Assembly (NCBI RefSeq): GCF_019457535.1 | Contig: NZ_CP080417.1 | Coordinates: 2,170,001 to 2,234,000, forward strand | Length of the DNA stretch: 64,000 nt | From: Shewanella halotolerans | GTDB lineage: Bacteria > Pseudomonadota > Gammaproteobacteria > Enterobacterales > Shewanellaceae | Direction of reading: 5' to 3' | Part shown: positions 17,635 to 26,523 of the stretch, piece by piece | Numbering within the stretch: position 1 is the stretch's first letter | How the letters are laid out: each line of letters begins with the position of its first letter | The notes under the pieces: model-generated | The model's database searches: none | Told to the model about the DNA's origin: nothing | The model's input: only the letters and a program-made list of their open reading frames with translations | Made by a program: the position numbers and the translations under genes

Positions 17635-18381
17635 ATGGCCGGTCACAGTAAATGGGCCAACATCAAGCACCGCAAGGCGGCACAAGACGCTAAACGCGGT
17701 AAACTCTTCACCAAATTCATTCGCGAACTCACGGTAGCGGCCAGAGAAGGCGGCTCGGATCCCGATTCCAACCCGAGACTCAGGGCGGCAATCGATAAGG
17801 CGCTGTCAAACAACATGACTCGCGACACGGTCGAGCGTGCCATCAAGCGCGGTGCCGGTGAGCTTGATGGTCAGGTGCTGGAAACCATCATGTATGAAGG
17901 CTATGGTCCGGGCGGCACCGCCGTGATGGTCGAGACCATGACAGACAACCGTAACCGTACCGTCTCTGGCGTACGTAACGCCTTTAGCAAGTCGGGCGGT
18001 AACCTGGGCACAGATGGCTCTGTGGCCTATCTGTTCGAGAAGCGTGGCGTGATCTCTTACGCCGAAGGCAGCGATGAAGACACCATCATGGATGCGGCGC
18101 TCGACGCCGGCGCCGAGGATGTTGTGACCAATGATGATACCTCTATCGATGTCTACACCACGCCTGAGGCCTTTGGTACGGTTAAGGATGCACTGGATGC
18201 AGCCGGTCTCGAGGCGGTAAACGCCGAGGTGACCATGGTGCCTTCTACTAAGGCAGAGCTTGATGCTGAAACGGCGCCTAAATTCCTGCGCCTCATCGAT
18301 AACCTTGAAGATCACGACGATGTACAAGAGGTCTATCATAACGCCGAGATCTCAGATGAGATCTTAGCCAGCCTCGAATAG
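17635..18381 (+). CDS. yebC: YebC/PmpR family protein
   Basis: The 248-residue protein starts with the family signature MAGHSKWANIKHRK and has the three-domain acidic C-terminal part. Members have been described as transcriptional regulators, and the mitochondrial relative TACO1 assists translation. The molecular job in this organism cannot be read from sequence. The ATG follows AAGGAG. It lies 7 bases before ruvC, and the same order (yebC-ruvC-ruvA-ruvB) is widespread. Confidence 0.95.
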   Translation: MAGHSKWANIKHRKAAQDAKRGKLFTKFIRELTVAAREGGSDPDSNPRLRAAIDKALSNNMTRDTVERAIKRGAGELDGQVLETIMYEGYGPGGTAVMVETMTDNRNRTVSGVRNAFSKSGGNLGTDGSVAYLFEKRGVISYAEGSDEDTIMDAALDAGAEDVVTNDDTSIDVYTTPEAFGTVKDALDAAGLEAVNAEVTMVPSTKAELDAETAPKFLRLIDNLEDHDDVQEVYHNAEISDEILASLE

Positions 18382-18388
18382 GCAGACT

Positions 18389-18910
18389 ATGCCGATAATC
18401 TTGGGGGTGGATCCTGGCTCGCGGATCACAGGCTATGGGGTGATCCAGTGCCAGGGTAGGCAGCAGATCTACCTGGGCAGCGGTTGTATTCGTACCCAAT
18501 CCGATGATCTGCCTTCCCGTCTCAAGGTAATTTTCGATGGGATAAGCGAGATTATTCGCCAATACCAGCCGGATGAATTTGCTATCGAGCGGGTGTTTCT
18601 GGCGAAGAATGCCGATTCGGCGTTAAAGCTCGGTCAGGCGCGCGGGGCGGCGATCGTCGCCGCCACCAATGCTCAATTGCCTGTGGCCGAGTATTCGGCC
18701 ACCCAGATCAAGAATGCCGTGGTCGGCACGGGACGGGCGCAGAAGAGTCAGGTACAGCACATGGTGCAACAGATCCTCAAATTGCCGGCGGCGCCACAGG
18801 CCGATGCGGCCGATGCGTTAGGCGTTGCCCTGTGCCATTTCCACACATATCAGAGCCTGATCGCCATGGGCGGTAAGGCTAGCGCGAGAACTTACGGAAG
18901 ATATAGATGA
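18389..18910 (+). CDS. ruvC: Holliday junction resolvase RuvC
   Basis: RuvC is the endonuclease that cuts Holliday junctions brought to it by RuvAB. The 173-residue protein shows the first catalytic aspartate in ILGVDPGS (Asp7), the FAIERVF acidic strand (Glu about 66) and the C-terminal ADAADALGVALCH segment with the remaining two acidic residues. Its TGA stop overlaps the ruvA ATG (ATGA), so the two are coupled. I searched by eye for a LexA box in front of yebC and ruvC and saw none. Confidence 0.97.
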   Translation: MPIILGVDPGSRITGYGVIQCQGRQQIYLGSGCIRTQSDDLPSRLKVIFDGISEIIRQYQPDEFAIERVFLAKNADSALKLGQARGAAIVAATNAQLPVAEYSATQIKNAVVGTGRAQKSQVQHMVQQILKLPAAPQADAADALGVALCHFHTYQSLIAMGGKASARTYGRYR

Positions 18911-19524
18911 TAGGTCGTTTACGGGGATTACTCGTCGAGAAGCAGGCGCCCGAGGTGCTGATTGAAACTGGCGGTGTCGGCTATGAGGTACAGATGCCGC
19001 TCACCAGTTTTTATGAACTGCCAGATTTAAACCAAGAGGCGGTGATCTACACCCACTTCGTGGTGCGTGAAGATGCCCAGCTGCTGTACGGCTTTATCAC
19101 CAAGCAGGAAAGAGCCCTGTTCAGACTGCTGATCAAGACCAATGGCGTCGGTCCTAAGCTGGCACTGACCATACTCTCTGGCATGACGGCGGGCGAATTT
19201 GTGAAATGCGTCGAGCATGACGATATCGCGACACTGGTTAAGCTGCCGGGTGTCGGCAAGAAGACCGCCGAGCGTCTGCTGGTTGAGATGCGCGACAAGC
19301 TCAAGAGTCTGATGGAAGCCTCCCATGGCAACGAGCGCGAGTTTGTGTTGCAGTCTAATTATACTCCTGCGCCTGTGGTCAACACCGCCGAAGAAGATGC
19401 CATCTCGGCGCTTTTGGCGTTAGGATATAAGCCGGCACAGGCCAGTAAGGCGGTGTCCAGTGTCTTCGAAGAGGGCATGGATTCAGAAACCTTGATTAAG
19501 GCATCGCTGAAATCGATGCTCTAG
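18907..19524 (+). CDS. ruvA: Holliday junction branch migration protein RuvA
   Basis: RuvA binds four-way junctions as a tetramer and loads RuvB. The 205 residues comprise an OB-fold (1-62), a domain with two helix-hairpin-helix motifs (GVGPKLALTILS near 79 and PGVGKKTAERLLVEM near 115) and a C-terminal RuvB-binding domain (about 155-205) after a variable linker. It overlaps ruvC by 4 bases and is followed by ruvB after 19 bases. Confidence 0.97.
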   Translation: MIGRLRGLLVEKQAPEVLIETGGVGYEVQMPLTSFYELPDLNQEAVIYTHFVVREDAQLLYGFITKQERALFRLLIKTNGVGPKLALTILSGMTAGEFVKCVEHDDIATLVKLPGVGKKTAERLLVEMRDKLKSLMEASHGNEREFVLQSNYTPAPVVNTAEEDAISALLALGYKPAQASKAVSSVFEEGMDSETLIKASLKSML

Positions 19525-19543
19525 CGCTCAGAGTGAGAAATAG

Positions 19544-20557
19544 ATGATTGAAGCTGATAGGTTAGTTCACGCCCAGCCCCAAGGCACAGAGGAGCGGGAC
19601 GAGCAGATAGATAGGGCGATGCGTCCTAAGCTGCTGGACGAATATACGGGCCAGGACGATACCAGGGCTCAGCTCAAGGTGTTTATCGAGGCGGCGCAGA
19701 AGCGCGGCGAGGCCCTTGACCATATGTTGATCTACGGACCACCAGGCCTTGGTAAGACCACGCTTGCCATGATCGTTGCCAACGAGATGGGGGTGAACAT
19801 TAAGTCTACCTCGGGCCCTGTGCTGGAGAAGGCGGGTGATCTCGCGGCCCTGCTTACCAATCTCGAAGCCGGTGATGTGCTCTTCATCGACGAGATCCAC
19901 AGACTAAGCCCTGTGGTGGAGGAGATCCTTTACCCGGCAATGGAAGACTATCAGCTGGATATCATGATAGGCGAGGGTCCGGCGGCGCGCTCCATTAAGC
20001 TAGAGCTACCTCCCTTCACCCTGATTGGCGCCACCACTCGTGCCGGCGCACTGACATCGCCGCTGCGTGCCCGTTTTGGCATCCCCCTGCGTCTCGAGTT
20101 CTACAACGTCAAAGATCTCAGCAGTATCGTCACGCGCTCGGCCAAGGTGCTTGAGCTGCCGATCGATCCCGAAGGCGCGGTAGAAGTGGCAAGGCGTTCT
20201 CGCGGCACGCCGCGTATCGCTAACCGTCTGCTTAGACGAGTGCGAGACTACGCCGAGGTGAAGCACGATGGCGAGGTTAACAAGCTAGTCGCCGAGAGCG
20301 CTTTGGATATGCTGGACGTGGATGTCGAAGGCTTCGATTATATGGACCGTAAGCTGCTGCTGGCCATCATAGACAAGTTTATGGGCGGTCCTGTGGGTCT
20401 GGATAACCTGGCCGCGGCTATCGGCGAGGAGCGCGAGACCATCGAAGATGTGCTCGAACCCTTCCTGATCCAGCAAGGATTCATTCAGCGCACCCCAAGG
20501 GGTCGTATTGCGACAGCCAGAGCCTATCAGCACTTCAACCTGATCAAGCCGGAATAA
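19544..20557 (+). CDS. ruvB: Holliday junction branch migration ATPase RuvB
   Basis: RuvB is the hexameric AAA+ motor that drives branch migration with RuvA. The 337-residue protein has Walker A GPPGLGKTT (about 65-73), Walker B LFIDEIHRL, sensor 1 IGATTRAG, the arginine finger region LRARFG and a C-terminal winged helix ending TPRGRIATARAY. It is the last gene of the yebC-ruvCAB series and is closed by a strong terminator. Confidence 0.97.
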   Translation: MIEADRLVHAQPQGTEERDEQIDRAMRPKLLDEYTGQDDTRAQLKVFIEAAQKRGEALDHMLIYGPPGLGKTTLAMIVANEMGVNIKSTSGPVLEKAGDLAALLTNLEAGDVLFIDEIHRLSPVVEEILYPAMEDYQLDIMIGEGPAARSIKLELPPFTLIGATTRAGALTSPLRARFGIPLRLEFYNVKDLSSIVTRSAKVLELPIDPEGAVEVARRSRGTPRIANRLLRRVRDYAEVKHDGEVNKLVAESALDMLDVDVEGFDYMDRKLLLAIIDKFMGGPVGLDNLAAAIGEERETIEDVLEPFLIQQGFIQRTPRGRIATARAYQHFNLIKPE

Positions 20558-20604
20558 TCGCTAGGCGGACGGCTATAATCTTTCACATTAGTGGGTTGAG
20601 CGTT

Positions 20605-20635
20605 AAAAAGCGTGGTCGAAAGACTGCGCTTTTTT
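20605..20635 (+). terminator. Rho-independent terminator after ruvB
   Basis: A 13-bp stem (20605-20617 with 20622-20634, including two G-T pairs) is capped by a GAAA tetraloop and runs into six T. It lies 47 bases after the ruvB stop. Confidence 0.9.
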
Positions 20636-21313
20636 GTTTTCACCTACTGACTCCAAATACGACGCCTTTGCTGTCTACCCAGTACCTCCCTGTCTGACAT
20701 TCAATCAAAGCTTTCAATCAAAGCCTTCAATCTGAGACGCTCATAAACGTCTTCATGAGTGTGCCTTGAGCATCATAATCTTGCGGCTTTCTCTCTGTCG
20801 TTGCTGGGGACGCACTCGAATTTCTATTCAATCAGGCCGACTATTCGAGTCGGTTGCTGTCTGCCAATTCCTGAATCCTACTCCTGAATCCCTTGGTTTA
20901 AAATTTAAGCTAAAAGAGTTCCTGTAAAAGGAATAAAAGATACAAAGCGTTACACATATATAATTTGATAAGCCTACTTGTTAGTGACTTTGTTAATTTC
21001 CAACAAAGATTGAGTGTATTTAAATTGAAGCTTGATTTATATCCATTTTATTAATTCCGCACTTGGTTACTCCTTAAAATTAAATGCGTTAAGTCAGTAA
21101 TTGATTTAATGCAGTGGCGTGGAAGCTAGGTAGAGAGATAAGTTCACTAACGCTGAGTTTCTGCGCGTTTGTAAAATATTGTAACAAGCACGCCTGATCA
21201 CTGCTCAGCATCCTTATTCATTTAAGCCTCAGGTCGGCGGATTTGTTAATGTTGGCGTGCTTATGTGCTGTCGGCGTAAAAACGTCAGATTGAAACAAGT
21301 GTTTAGACAGTCA

Positions 21314-21335
21314 TTTTGTGATGGGTGTCACACTT
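21314..21335. promoter_or_regulatory. CRP (cAMP receptor protein) binding site
   Basis: The core reads TGTGA-TGGGTG-TCACA (21317-21332), which matches both halves of the CRP consensus TGTGA-N6-TCACA exactly, with T-rich flanks. It is about 290 bases before the TonB receptor start. Shewanella CRP recognises the same motif. The promoter it acts on has not been located. Confidence 0.75.
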
Positions 21336-21422
21336 TTGTCTTTTGTGTGCGTTGTGATTGTGTTGCAACTCTTGCGGAAGAAAACACTGGCTCGGATCAA
21401 ATTTTCTAGTTAATTAAACCAA

Positions 21423-21438
21423 GTGAATGCTTATTCAC
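21423..21438. promoter_or_regulatory. 16-base palindrome, possible operator
   Basis: GTGAAT-GCTT-ATTCAC is a perfect 6-bp inverted repeat with a 4-base centre, the shape of a dimeric repressor site. It lies between the CRP site and the TonB receptor gene. No candidate regulator gene is adjacent. Confidence 0.4.
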
Positions 21439-21621
21439 TCATTTAGTAGAAATATTAAACTTGCGATGTTACTTAAATAATACTTTGTATTAACTTTTAT
21501 TTTTCATTGGTTAATTAATTGGTGGATTGACGCATTTGGGGTGAAAGGAGAGTATCGAATCGAGCGTTGAATAAATAAAAGAACGGCGCCGAATAAAAAT
21601 TGAATTAGGGAGTAGACTTAC

Positions 21622-24132
21622 ATGATTAAAACAAGCAGATTAGCTGCGGCAGTTAAATTTAGTTTAATTGCGACAGTGTCGACCAGCGGATATTTTGTTG
21701 CCAACAATGCAGTTGCTGCCGAAGAAAGTGCCTCTTTTGAACGTATCGCGGTAACGGGTTCACGCATCCAACGTCAAGACATGGAAACGGCTTCACCTGT
21801 TACCGTTATCGACGCCAGTGCTATTCGCGCCGAGGGTTACAATTCGGTCGATGAGATCCTACAGGCGCAACCTGCCATGGCGGGTATGGCAGTAGGCTCT
21901 ACCACTAACAATGGTGCGGACGGTGTCGCCCAGGTGGATCTACGTGGTATGGGCGCCAGCCGTACTCTGGTGCTGTTAAATGGCCGCCGTATGGTGAACT
22001 CAGGTTCGGGCGCCGACAGTGCAGTGGATCTGAACACTATCCCAGTGGCGATGATCGCCCGTGTGGAGATCCTGAAGGATGGTGCCTCAGCGGTTTATGG
22101 CTCTGACGCGATTGCCGGTGTAGTGAACATCATCACCAAGAAAGATTTCGAAGGCTTCCAGCTGGACATCAATGGCGGCGCGACCGACAAGGGCGACGGC
22201 GAAAACGTTGAGATCAGTGCGCTTTACGGTTTCAACACAGACGGTGGCAACTATACCTTTGGTGTGGCTTACTCTGACCGCGGCGGCGTGATGCAAAAAG
22301 ATCGCGACTGGGTAGAGAAGGGGGCCAGTAGCTTTATCCCAACCGGCTCATTAGGCGGCAAGGTACAAGACGAGAACGGCAACTGGGTCGATCGCACCGA
22401 AGGTTATGACTTTACCCAGGACAGCTGGCTACAGACGCCTAATGAGCGTTACAGCTTCTTCGCCAACGCGACCCAAGAGTTTGCGAACGAAATCGTCTTT
22501 ACCGGCGACCTGCTTTACACCAAGCGTCAATCTGAGCAGATGATGGCGGCTCAGCCAGCTTCTGTGATGTTAGATGTGTGCACGCCGACTTCTACAGGTA
22601 ACTGCATCACGCTTACCGACGAGATGGTTGCCGGTGGCATCACGCCTGACGACCAAGGCCGCGTCGAATATCGCAGAAGAACCACTGATGCGGGTAACCG
22701 TATCTATGAGCAAGACACAGACACTCTGCGTGTCTCAGCGGGTCTGGCCGGTGAGTTCGATGTTCACACAGGCATCGCATGGGATCTTTCTTACACCTAT
22801 GGTAAGAACAAGGCAGAGACTTGGGTGCACAACTCAATCAACGCTAAGAACATGGCGCAGTCTGTCTATGACAACCAGGATGCCTGGTTCAGCGGTGACC
22901 CACTGTCTCAAGCCATCGTCGATGATATCAGCTACCTGGAAAGCACTACAGGTGGTAACGAGCAGCACATAGTATCAGGCGTGATCAGCGGCGAAGCCTT
23001 CGACCTGGAAGCGGGCCCAGTAGCATATGCGATTGGCGCCGAGTATCGCCATGACAGCGGTTACTACAATCCAGATCCAGTGATCGTTGCCGGTGAAGGC
23101 ACAGCAGCCCAGCAAGATCCTACCGATGGTAGCTACAGCGTGGTGTCTGTCTATCAAGAGGTGAGCGTACCTTTCACCGACAAGCTAACCGGTGAATTTG
23201 CGCTGCGTTTCGACGACTACTCAACCTTCGGTAATGCGTCGACCTGGAAGATAGGCTTGACCTATGAGGCGACCGATGATCTTATGCTTCGCACCGTGGC
23301 GGCTACCGGTTTCCGCGCGCCAAACGTGAGCGAGCTGTATGGCGGTAACGTGGGTTCATACGACTACCTGGACGATCCTTGGGGTAACGAGCAGGACCCA
23401 CAGATTTTGGTGAACTACACCTCAGATCCCGATCTGAAGGCGGAATCGTCTGAGTCTTACACTGCTGGTCTGGTCTACTCGCCAAGCTACATCGACGGCA
23501 TGTCACTGACGCTGGACTACTGGCGCTTCAAGATCAAAGACGCCATCTCGCGTCTGGACGTTCAGGCGGGTCTGAATGCTTGTCACGCAGGTGATACGAC
23601 AGCTTGTGAAACCTTCGGAATTACCCCTGACGGTAACCTGGAGAACCTGACTAACCCGCTAACCAATGTGGGCTATCAAGACACCAGTGGTATCGACTTT
23701 AACCTGGCTTACCGTTTCGAAGGCCTGGGTCTGGATTGGAGCATCAGCAACGATCTGACCTACCTGCTCGAGTTTGAACAGGATGGTATCGATTACACTG
23801 GCACTATCGGCGGTATGTTCGGTGGTTACGCTAAGGTGAAGAACAACTTCAGCGTTAAAGCCGGCCAGGGTGACTGGAGTCTGATGTACTCTAACCGCTT
23901 TATCGGTGAGATGGATGACATTAACTACGGTGACACAGTTGATTCAGTGCTGTACCACAACATCTCGGGTATGTACCACATCAACGACAGCATTACGGCA
24001 AGCCTGGGCGTGAAGAACTTCACCGACGAGAAGCCAGTGATGGTGGCAAGTGGTAACGAGGCTGGCACAGTGCCTGAGGTTTACGACACTATCGGTCGTC
24101 AGATCTACGGCGGTGTAACCGTTAAGTTCTAA
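21622..24132 (+). CDS. TonB-dependent outer membrane receptor
   Basis: The 836-residue protein has a signal peptide (cut near AVAA, residue 33), a short TonB-box region (ERIAVTGSRI), a plug domain (about 50-170, with DLRGMGASRTLVLLNGRR, EILKDGASAVYGSDAIAGVVNIITKK) and a beta-barrel ending in an aromatic C-terminus (GGVTVKF). The plug follows the subfamily common in Shewanella and Alteromonas for peptides or oligosaccharides more than classical siderophore receptors, but the ligand is not readable. The ATG follows TTAGGGAG. It stands alone, behind a CRP-type site, which points to carbon-source control. Confidence 0.93.
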   Translation: MIKTSRLAAAVKFSLIATVSTSGYFVANNAVAAEESASFERIAVTGSRIQRQDMETASPVTVIDASAIRAEGYNSVDEILQAQPAMAGMAVGSTTNNGADGVAQVDLRGMGASRTLVLLNGRRMVNSGSGADSAVDLNTIPVAMIARVEILKDGASAVYGSDAIAGVVNIITKKDFEGFQLDINGGATDKGDGENVEISALYGFNTDGGNYTFGVAYSDRGGVMQKDRDWVEKGASSFIPTGSLGGKVQDENGNWVDRTEGYDFTQDSWLQTPNERYSFFANATQEFANEIVFTGDLLYTKRQSEQMMAAQPASVMLDVCTPTSTGNCITLTDEMVAGGITPDDQGRVEYRRRTTDAGNRIYEQDTDTLRVSAGLAGEFDVHTGIAWDLSYTYGKNKAETWVHNSINAKNMAQSVYDNQDAWFSGDPLSQAIVDDISYLESTTGGNEQHIVSGVISGEAFDLEAGPVAYAIGAEYRHDSGYYNPDPVIVAGEGTAAQQDPTDGSYSVVSVYQEVSVPFTDKLTGEFALRFDDYSTFGNASTWKIGLTYEATDDLMLRTVAATGFRAPNVSELYGGNVGSYDYLDDPWGNEQDPQILVNYTSDPDLKAESSESYTAGLVYSPSYIDGMSLTLDYWRFKIKDAISRLDVQAGLNACHAGDTTACETFGITPDGNLENLTNPLTNVGYQDTSGIDFNLAYRFEGLGLDWSISNDLTYLLEFEQDGIDYTGTIGGMFGGYAKVKNNFSVKAGQGDWSLMYSNRFIGEMDDINYGDTVDSVLYHNISGMYHINDSITASLGVKNFTDEKPVMVASGNEAGTVPEVYDTIGRQIYGGVTVKF

Positions 24133-24147
24133 CGAGCAGTTTGAAAT

Positions 24148-24174
24148 AAAAAAGCGCCCTAGGGCGCTTTTTTT
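24148..24174. terminator. Bidirectional terminator between the TonB receptor and gloA
   Basis: A GC-rich palindrome (GCGCCCTAGGGCGC) flanked by six A and seven T can fold on either strand. It sits between two convergent genes and likely serves both. Confidence 0.9.
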
Positions 24175-24189
24175 ATGCAAGTATCAAAA

Positions 24190-24600
24190 TTAGCCTAAGC
24201 CATGCTGGGCAGATCTCATCTGAATGAACTCAATCTTGTAGCCATCTGGGTCTTCCACGAAGGCAATCTCAGTCGTGCCACCGGCAACCGGCCCTGGCTG
24301 ACGGGTCACCTTGCCACCGGCGGCTTCGATAGCGGCGCAGCGACTGTAGATATCCTCTTCGCCAATGGCCAGATGACCAAAACCGGTACCGAGGTCATAC
24401 TTGTCTGTATCCCAGTTGTAAGTGAGCTCGACCACAGCGGCACCAGTTGCCTCTTCGTCGAAGCCAACGAAGGCCAGGGTATAGCGGTATTCTGGATTCT
24501 CGGACTTGCGCAGTAGCTTCATGCCCAGGATCTCGGTGTAAAAATGTATGCTACGATCGAGATCGCCGACCCTCAGCATGGTGTGTAAAAGTTGTGCCAT
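24190..24600 (-). CDS. gloA: Lactoylglutathione lyase (glyoxalase I)
   Basis: GloA isomerises the methylglyoxal-glutathione hemithioacetal to S-lactoylglutathione. The 136-residue protein shows the N-terminal MLRVGDLDRSIHFYTEILGMKLLR motif elements and the four metal ligands expected for the nickel-type bacterial enzyme: His6, Glu58, His76 and Glu124. The length is normal. It is transcribed alone and is convergent with the TonB receptor gene. Confidence 0.95.
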   Translation of the reverse strand: MAQLLHTMLRVGDLDRSIHFYTEILGMKLLRKSENPEYRYTLAFVGFDEEATGAAVVELTYNWDTDKYDLGTGFGHLAIGEEDIYSRCAAIEAAGGKVTRQPGPVAGGTTEIAFVEDPDGYKIEFIQMRSAQHGLG

Positions 24601-24805
24601 AAGGACCTCTTTTTAGGGGAATGCTAGGCCCAAGTATACCTTATTTATCCGCCATTTAAATCTGCGCTATCGGTTTGCTTGCTCAATGACAGCCTGGGAA
24701 GAACAGGCGTAAATCGACATGATCCTTGTCACAGAATGGGGTGATGTCGCTGGCGTTAACCCGGGCTACAGGGATAATTGAGCTTGGTTACTAGAGGAGT
24801 TGTCG

Positions 24806-24889
24806 ATGCCAAACGAATTGAAAATGGCCCTGGGATTAACGGTCACCATAGCACTGTTTCTATCTGTGTTTTTTGTCTGTATGTTTTGA
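24806..24889 (+). CDS. ynhF: 27-residue membrane peptide, YnhF-like
   Basis: A short frame encodes MPNELKMALGLTVTIALF followed by nine more mostly hydrophobic residues, i.e. a charged N-terminus and one membrane helix. A strong ribosome site GAGGAG lies 6 bases before the ATG. The pattern Met-x-x-acidic-Leu-Lys-x-x-Leu followed by a single helix matches what I recall of the YnhF membrane peptides of enterobacteria. Its function is unknown. The frame is far below usual gene-finding limits and would be missed. Its stop codon abuts a MITE-like element. Confidence 0.7.
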   Translation: MPNELKMALGLTVTIALFLSVFFVCMF

Positions 24890-25050
24890 TACCAATCGTA
24901 GTAAATACCTGATCACTCTAGCGTGTTAAAACGTCCGATAACGGTGTTACCATTTGTGATTGTAGAATAACTACTTATCAAAAAATGCTGCCTTGTTCTC
25001 GAACGTTTTTCCCGTGCTATTTCTTATCACTTACTTACCGTGATTGGTAT
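24889..25050. repeat. MITE-like element with terminal inverted repeats
   Basis: The 162-base stretch begins ATACCAATC (24889-24897) and ends GATTGGTAT (25042-25050), a perfect 9-bp terminal inverted repeat that extends imperfectly to about 24 bases. An internal palindrome GTAG-AATAA-CTAC lies near 24963. There is no coding frame. The shape fits small non-autonomous elements or palindromic interspersed repeats of Shewanella and Vibrio. No second copy is seen in this window. No clear target-site duplication is seen. Confidence 0.5.
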
Positions 25051-25082
25051 AGCTCAGCAGCGAACCCTCGCTATTGAGCCTG

Positions 25083-25107
25083 AAAAAAGCCGCATCTGCG
25101 GCTTTTT
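25083..25107. terminator. Bidirectional terminator after nth
   Basis: The 11-bp stem AAAAAGCCGCA/TGCGGCTTTTT closes on a 2-base centre (in practice a 4-base loop). It lies 73 bases downstream of nth, the last gene of the minus-strand rsx operon, and after the small peptide gene on the plus strand. Confidence 0.85.
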
Positions 25108-25179
25108 ATCTTTGAGAGCTTATTTTTATTCAAGAGTTTGCTTAAGAGTTTACTCAAGAATCAGCTCAAGCATGAACGC

Positions 25180-25821
25180 CTATTCGTCCGGGTAGACCTT
25201 CTCTTTAAACTCACAGTGCTCTTCAATCAAACAACTGCCGCATCTTGGCTTACGGGCGACACAGGTATAGCGACCGTGAAGAATAAACCAGTGGTGCACA
25301 TCTACCTTAAATTCGGCCGGTACTACCTTTAACATCTTCTGCTCGACCTGATCCACGTTCTTGCCCATGGCAAACTTGGTGCGGTTGGCGACGCGGAAGA
25401 TATGGGTATCGACGGCAATGGTCGGCCAGCCGAAGGCGGTGTTTAACACTACGTTGGCCGTCTTACGGCCCACGCCAGGCAGGGCTTCGAGTGCCTCTCT
25501 GTCTTCGGGCACCTCGCCGCCATGCTTCTTCAGCAAGATCTCACAGGCCTTGATGACGTTGATTGCCTTGTTGTTATACAGGCCTATGGTTTTGATATAT
25601 TCCTTGAGCCCCTCGACGCCTAGGTCATAGATGGCTTGGGCGGTATTTGCCACGGGAAATAGCTTGTCGGTGGCCTTGTTGACGCTTACGTCCGTGGCCT
25701 GGGCCGACAGGGTGACGGCAACCAGCAGCTCGAAGGGAGAGGAGAAGTTAAGCTCGGTTTCTGGCTTAGGATTGTTATCGCGAAAGATCTCCAGGATCTT
25801 ACGACGTTTCTCGGTATTCAT
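25180..25821 (-). CDS. nth: Endonuclease III
   Basis: Nth is a DNA glycosylase/AP lyase that removes oxidised pyrimidines. The 213-residue protein has the helix-hairpin-helix LPGVGRKTANVVL with the catalytic lysine (about 120), the catalytic aspartate in VDTHIFRVANR (about 138) and the C-terminal [4Fe-4S] motif C-x6-C-x2-C-x5-C. It starts 3 bases after the rsxE stop and closes the rsxABCDGE-nth operon, an order known from E. coli. Confidence 0.97.
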   Translation of the reverse strand: MNTEKRRKILEIFRDNNPKPETELNFSSPFELLVAVTLSAQATDVSVNKATDKLFPVANTAQAIYDLGVEGLKEYIKTIGLYNNKAINVIKACEILLKKHGGEVPEDREALEALPGVGRKTANVVLNTAFGWPTIAVDTHIFRVANRTKFAMGKNVDQVEQKMLKVVPAEFKVDVHHWFILHGRYTCVARKPRCGSCLIEEHCEFKEKVYPDE

Positions 25822-25824
25822 TAC

Positions 25825-26523
25825 TTAACTCACCTTGGTAATGCGGGCGCGGGTGACGGCTGGCGCGGCCTCTGGGGCTGGTTTACGCGCCTCGAGCTGC
25901 TTGTCGATCATGTTCTTGATAGCGATGAGAAAACCCATGGCGATAAAGGCGCCAGGCGGTAGCATGGCCAGCAGGAAGTTGGTATCCACCTGCCAGAGAT
26001 GAACCGTTAGTCCCTTGGCCCAGTCGCCAAGCAGCAGATCGGCACCGTCAAACAGTGTGCCCTGGCCCAAAATCTCGCGGCAAGCGCCTAACAGCATGAG
26101 CACTAGGGTGAAACCCAGTCCCATCATCAGGCCATCAAACGCCGCCTTAACCACGCTGTTGCGTGAGGCGAAGGCCTCGGCGCGGCCAATGATGACACAG
26201 TTGGTGACGATAAGCGGCAGGAAGATCCCCAGTGACAGGTAGAGGCCATAGGCATAGGCGTTGATGAGCAGCTGCACACAGGTCACCAGCGCGGCGATGA
26301 TCATCACAAATACGGGGATGCGGATCTCTTTGGGCACAAACTCCCGCACCAGAGAGACGAGCACGTTGGAGCCGACCAAGACCACAAGTGTCGCTAAGCC
26401 AAGGCCGATGGCATTGGTAAGGGTAGCGGTGACCGCCAGCAGCGGACACAGGCCCAGAAGCTGTACTAGGCCCGGATTATTCTTCCACAGTCCTTGCCAG
26501 GCGATATCACGATAGTTACTCAT
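25825..26523 (-). CDS. rsxE: Electron transport complex subunit RsxE
   Basis: RsxE is an inner-membrane subunit of the Rsx/Rnf-type complex, which moves electrons across the membrane and in E. coli keeps SoxR reduced. The 232-residue protein has about six hydrophobic helices and the family N-terminus YRDIAWQGLWKNNPGLVQLLG. I start it at the ATG at 26523 (MSNYRDI), preceded by GAGG, which matches relatives. The frame is open 12 bases further to 26535. It overlaps the end of rsxG by 8 bases. The C-terminal tail is Ala/Pro/Lys-rich. Confidence 0.95.
   Translation of the reverse strand: MSNYRDIAWQGLWKNNPGLVQLLGLCPLLAVTATLTNAIGLGLATLVVLVGSNVLVSLVREFVPKEIRIPVFVMIIAALVTCVQLLINAYAYGLYLSLGIFLPLIVTNCVIIGRAEAFASRNSVVKAAFDGLMMGLGFTLVLMLLGACREILGQGTLFDGADLLLGDWAKGLTVHLWQVDTNFLLAMLPPGAFIAMGFLIAIKNMIDKQLEARKPAPEAAPAVTRARITKVS

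Larger units (their letters stand above)
20636..21621 (+). promoter_or_regulatory. Long AT-rich leader region of the TonB receptor gene
   Basis: This is nearly 1 kb without a convincing gene. It holds a 13-base direct repeat (TTCAATCAAAGC at 20700 and 20713, partial third copy at 20726), a small hairpin CCGACT/AGTCGG at 20837-20853, a CRP-type site at 21317-21332 and a 16-base palindrome at 21423-21438. The region from 20900 is strongly AT-rich, as expected of a regulated promoter. No start codon with a good ribosome site opens a frame longer than about 15 residues that I noticed. Confidence 0.6.
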
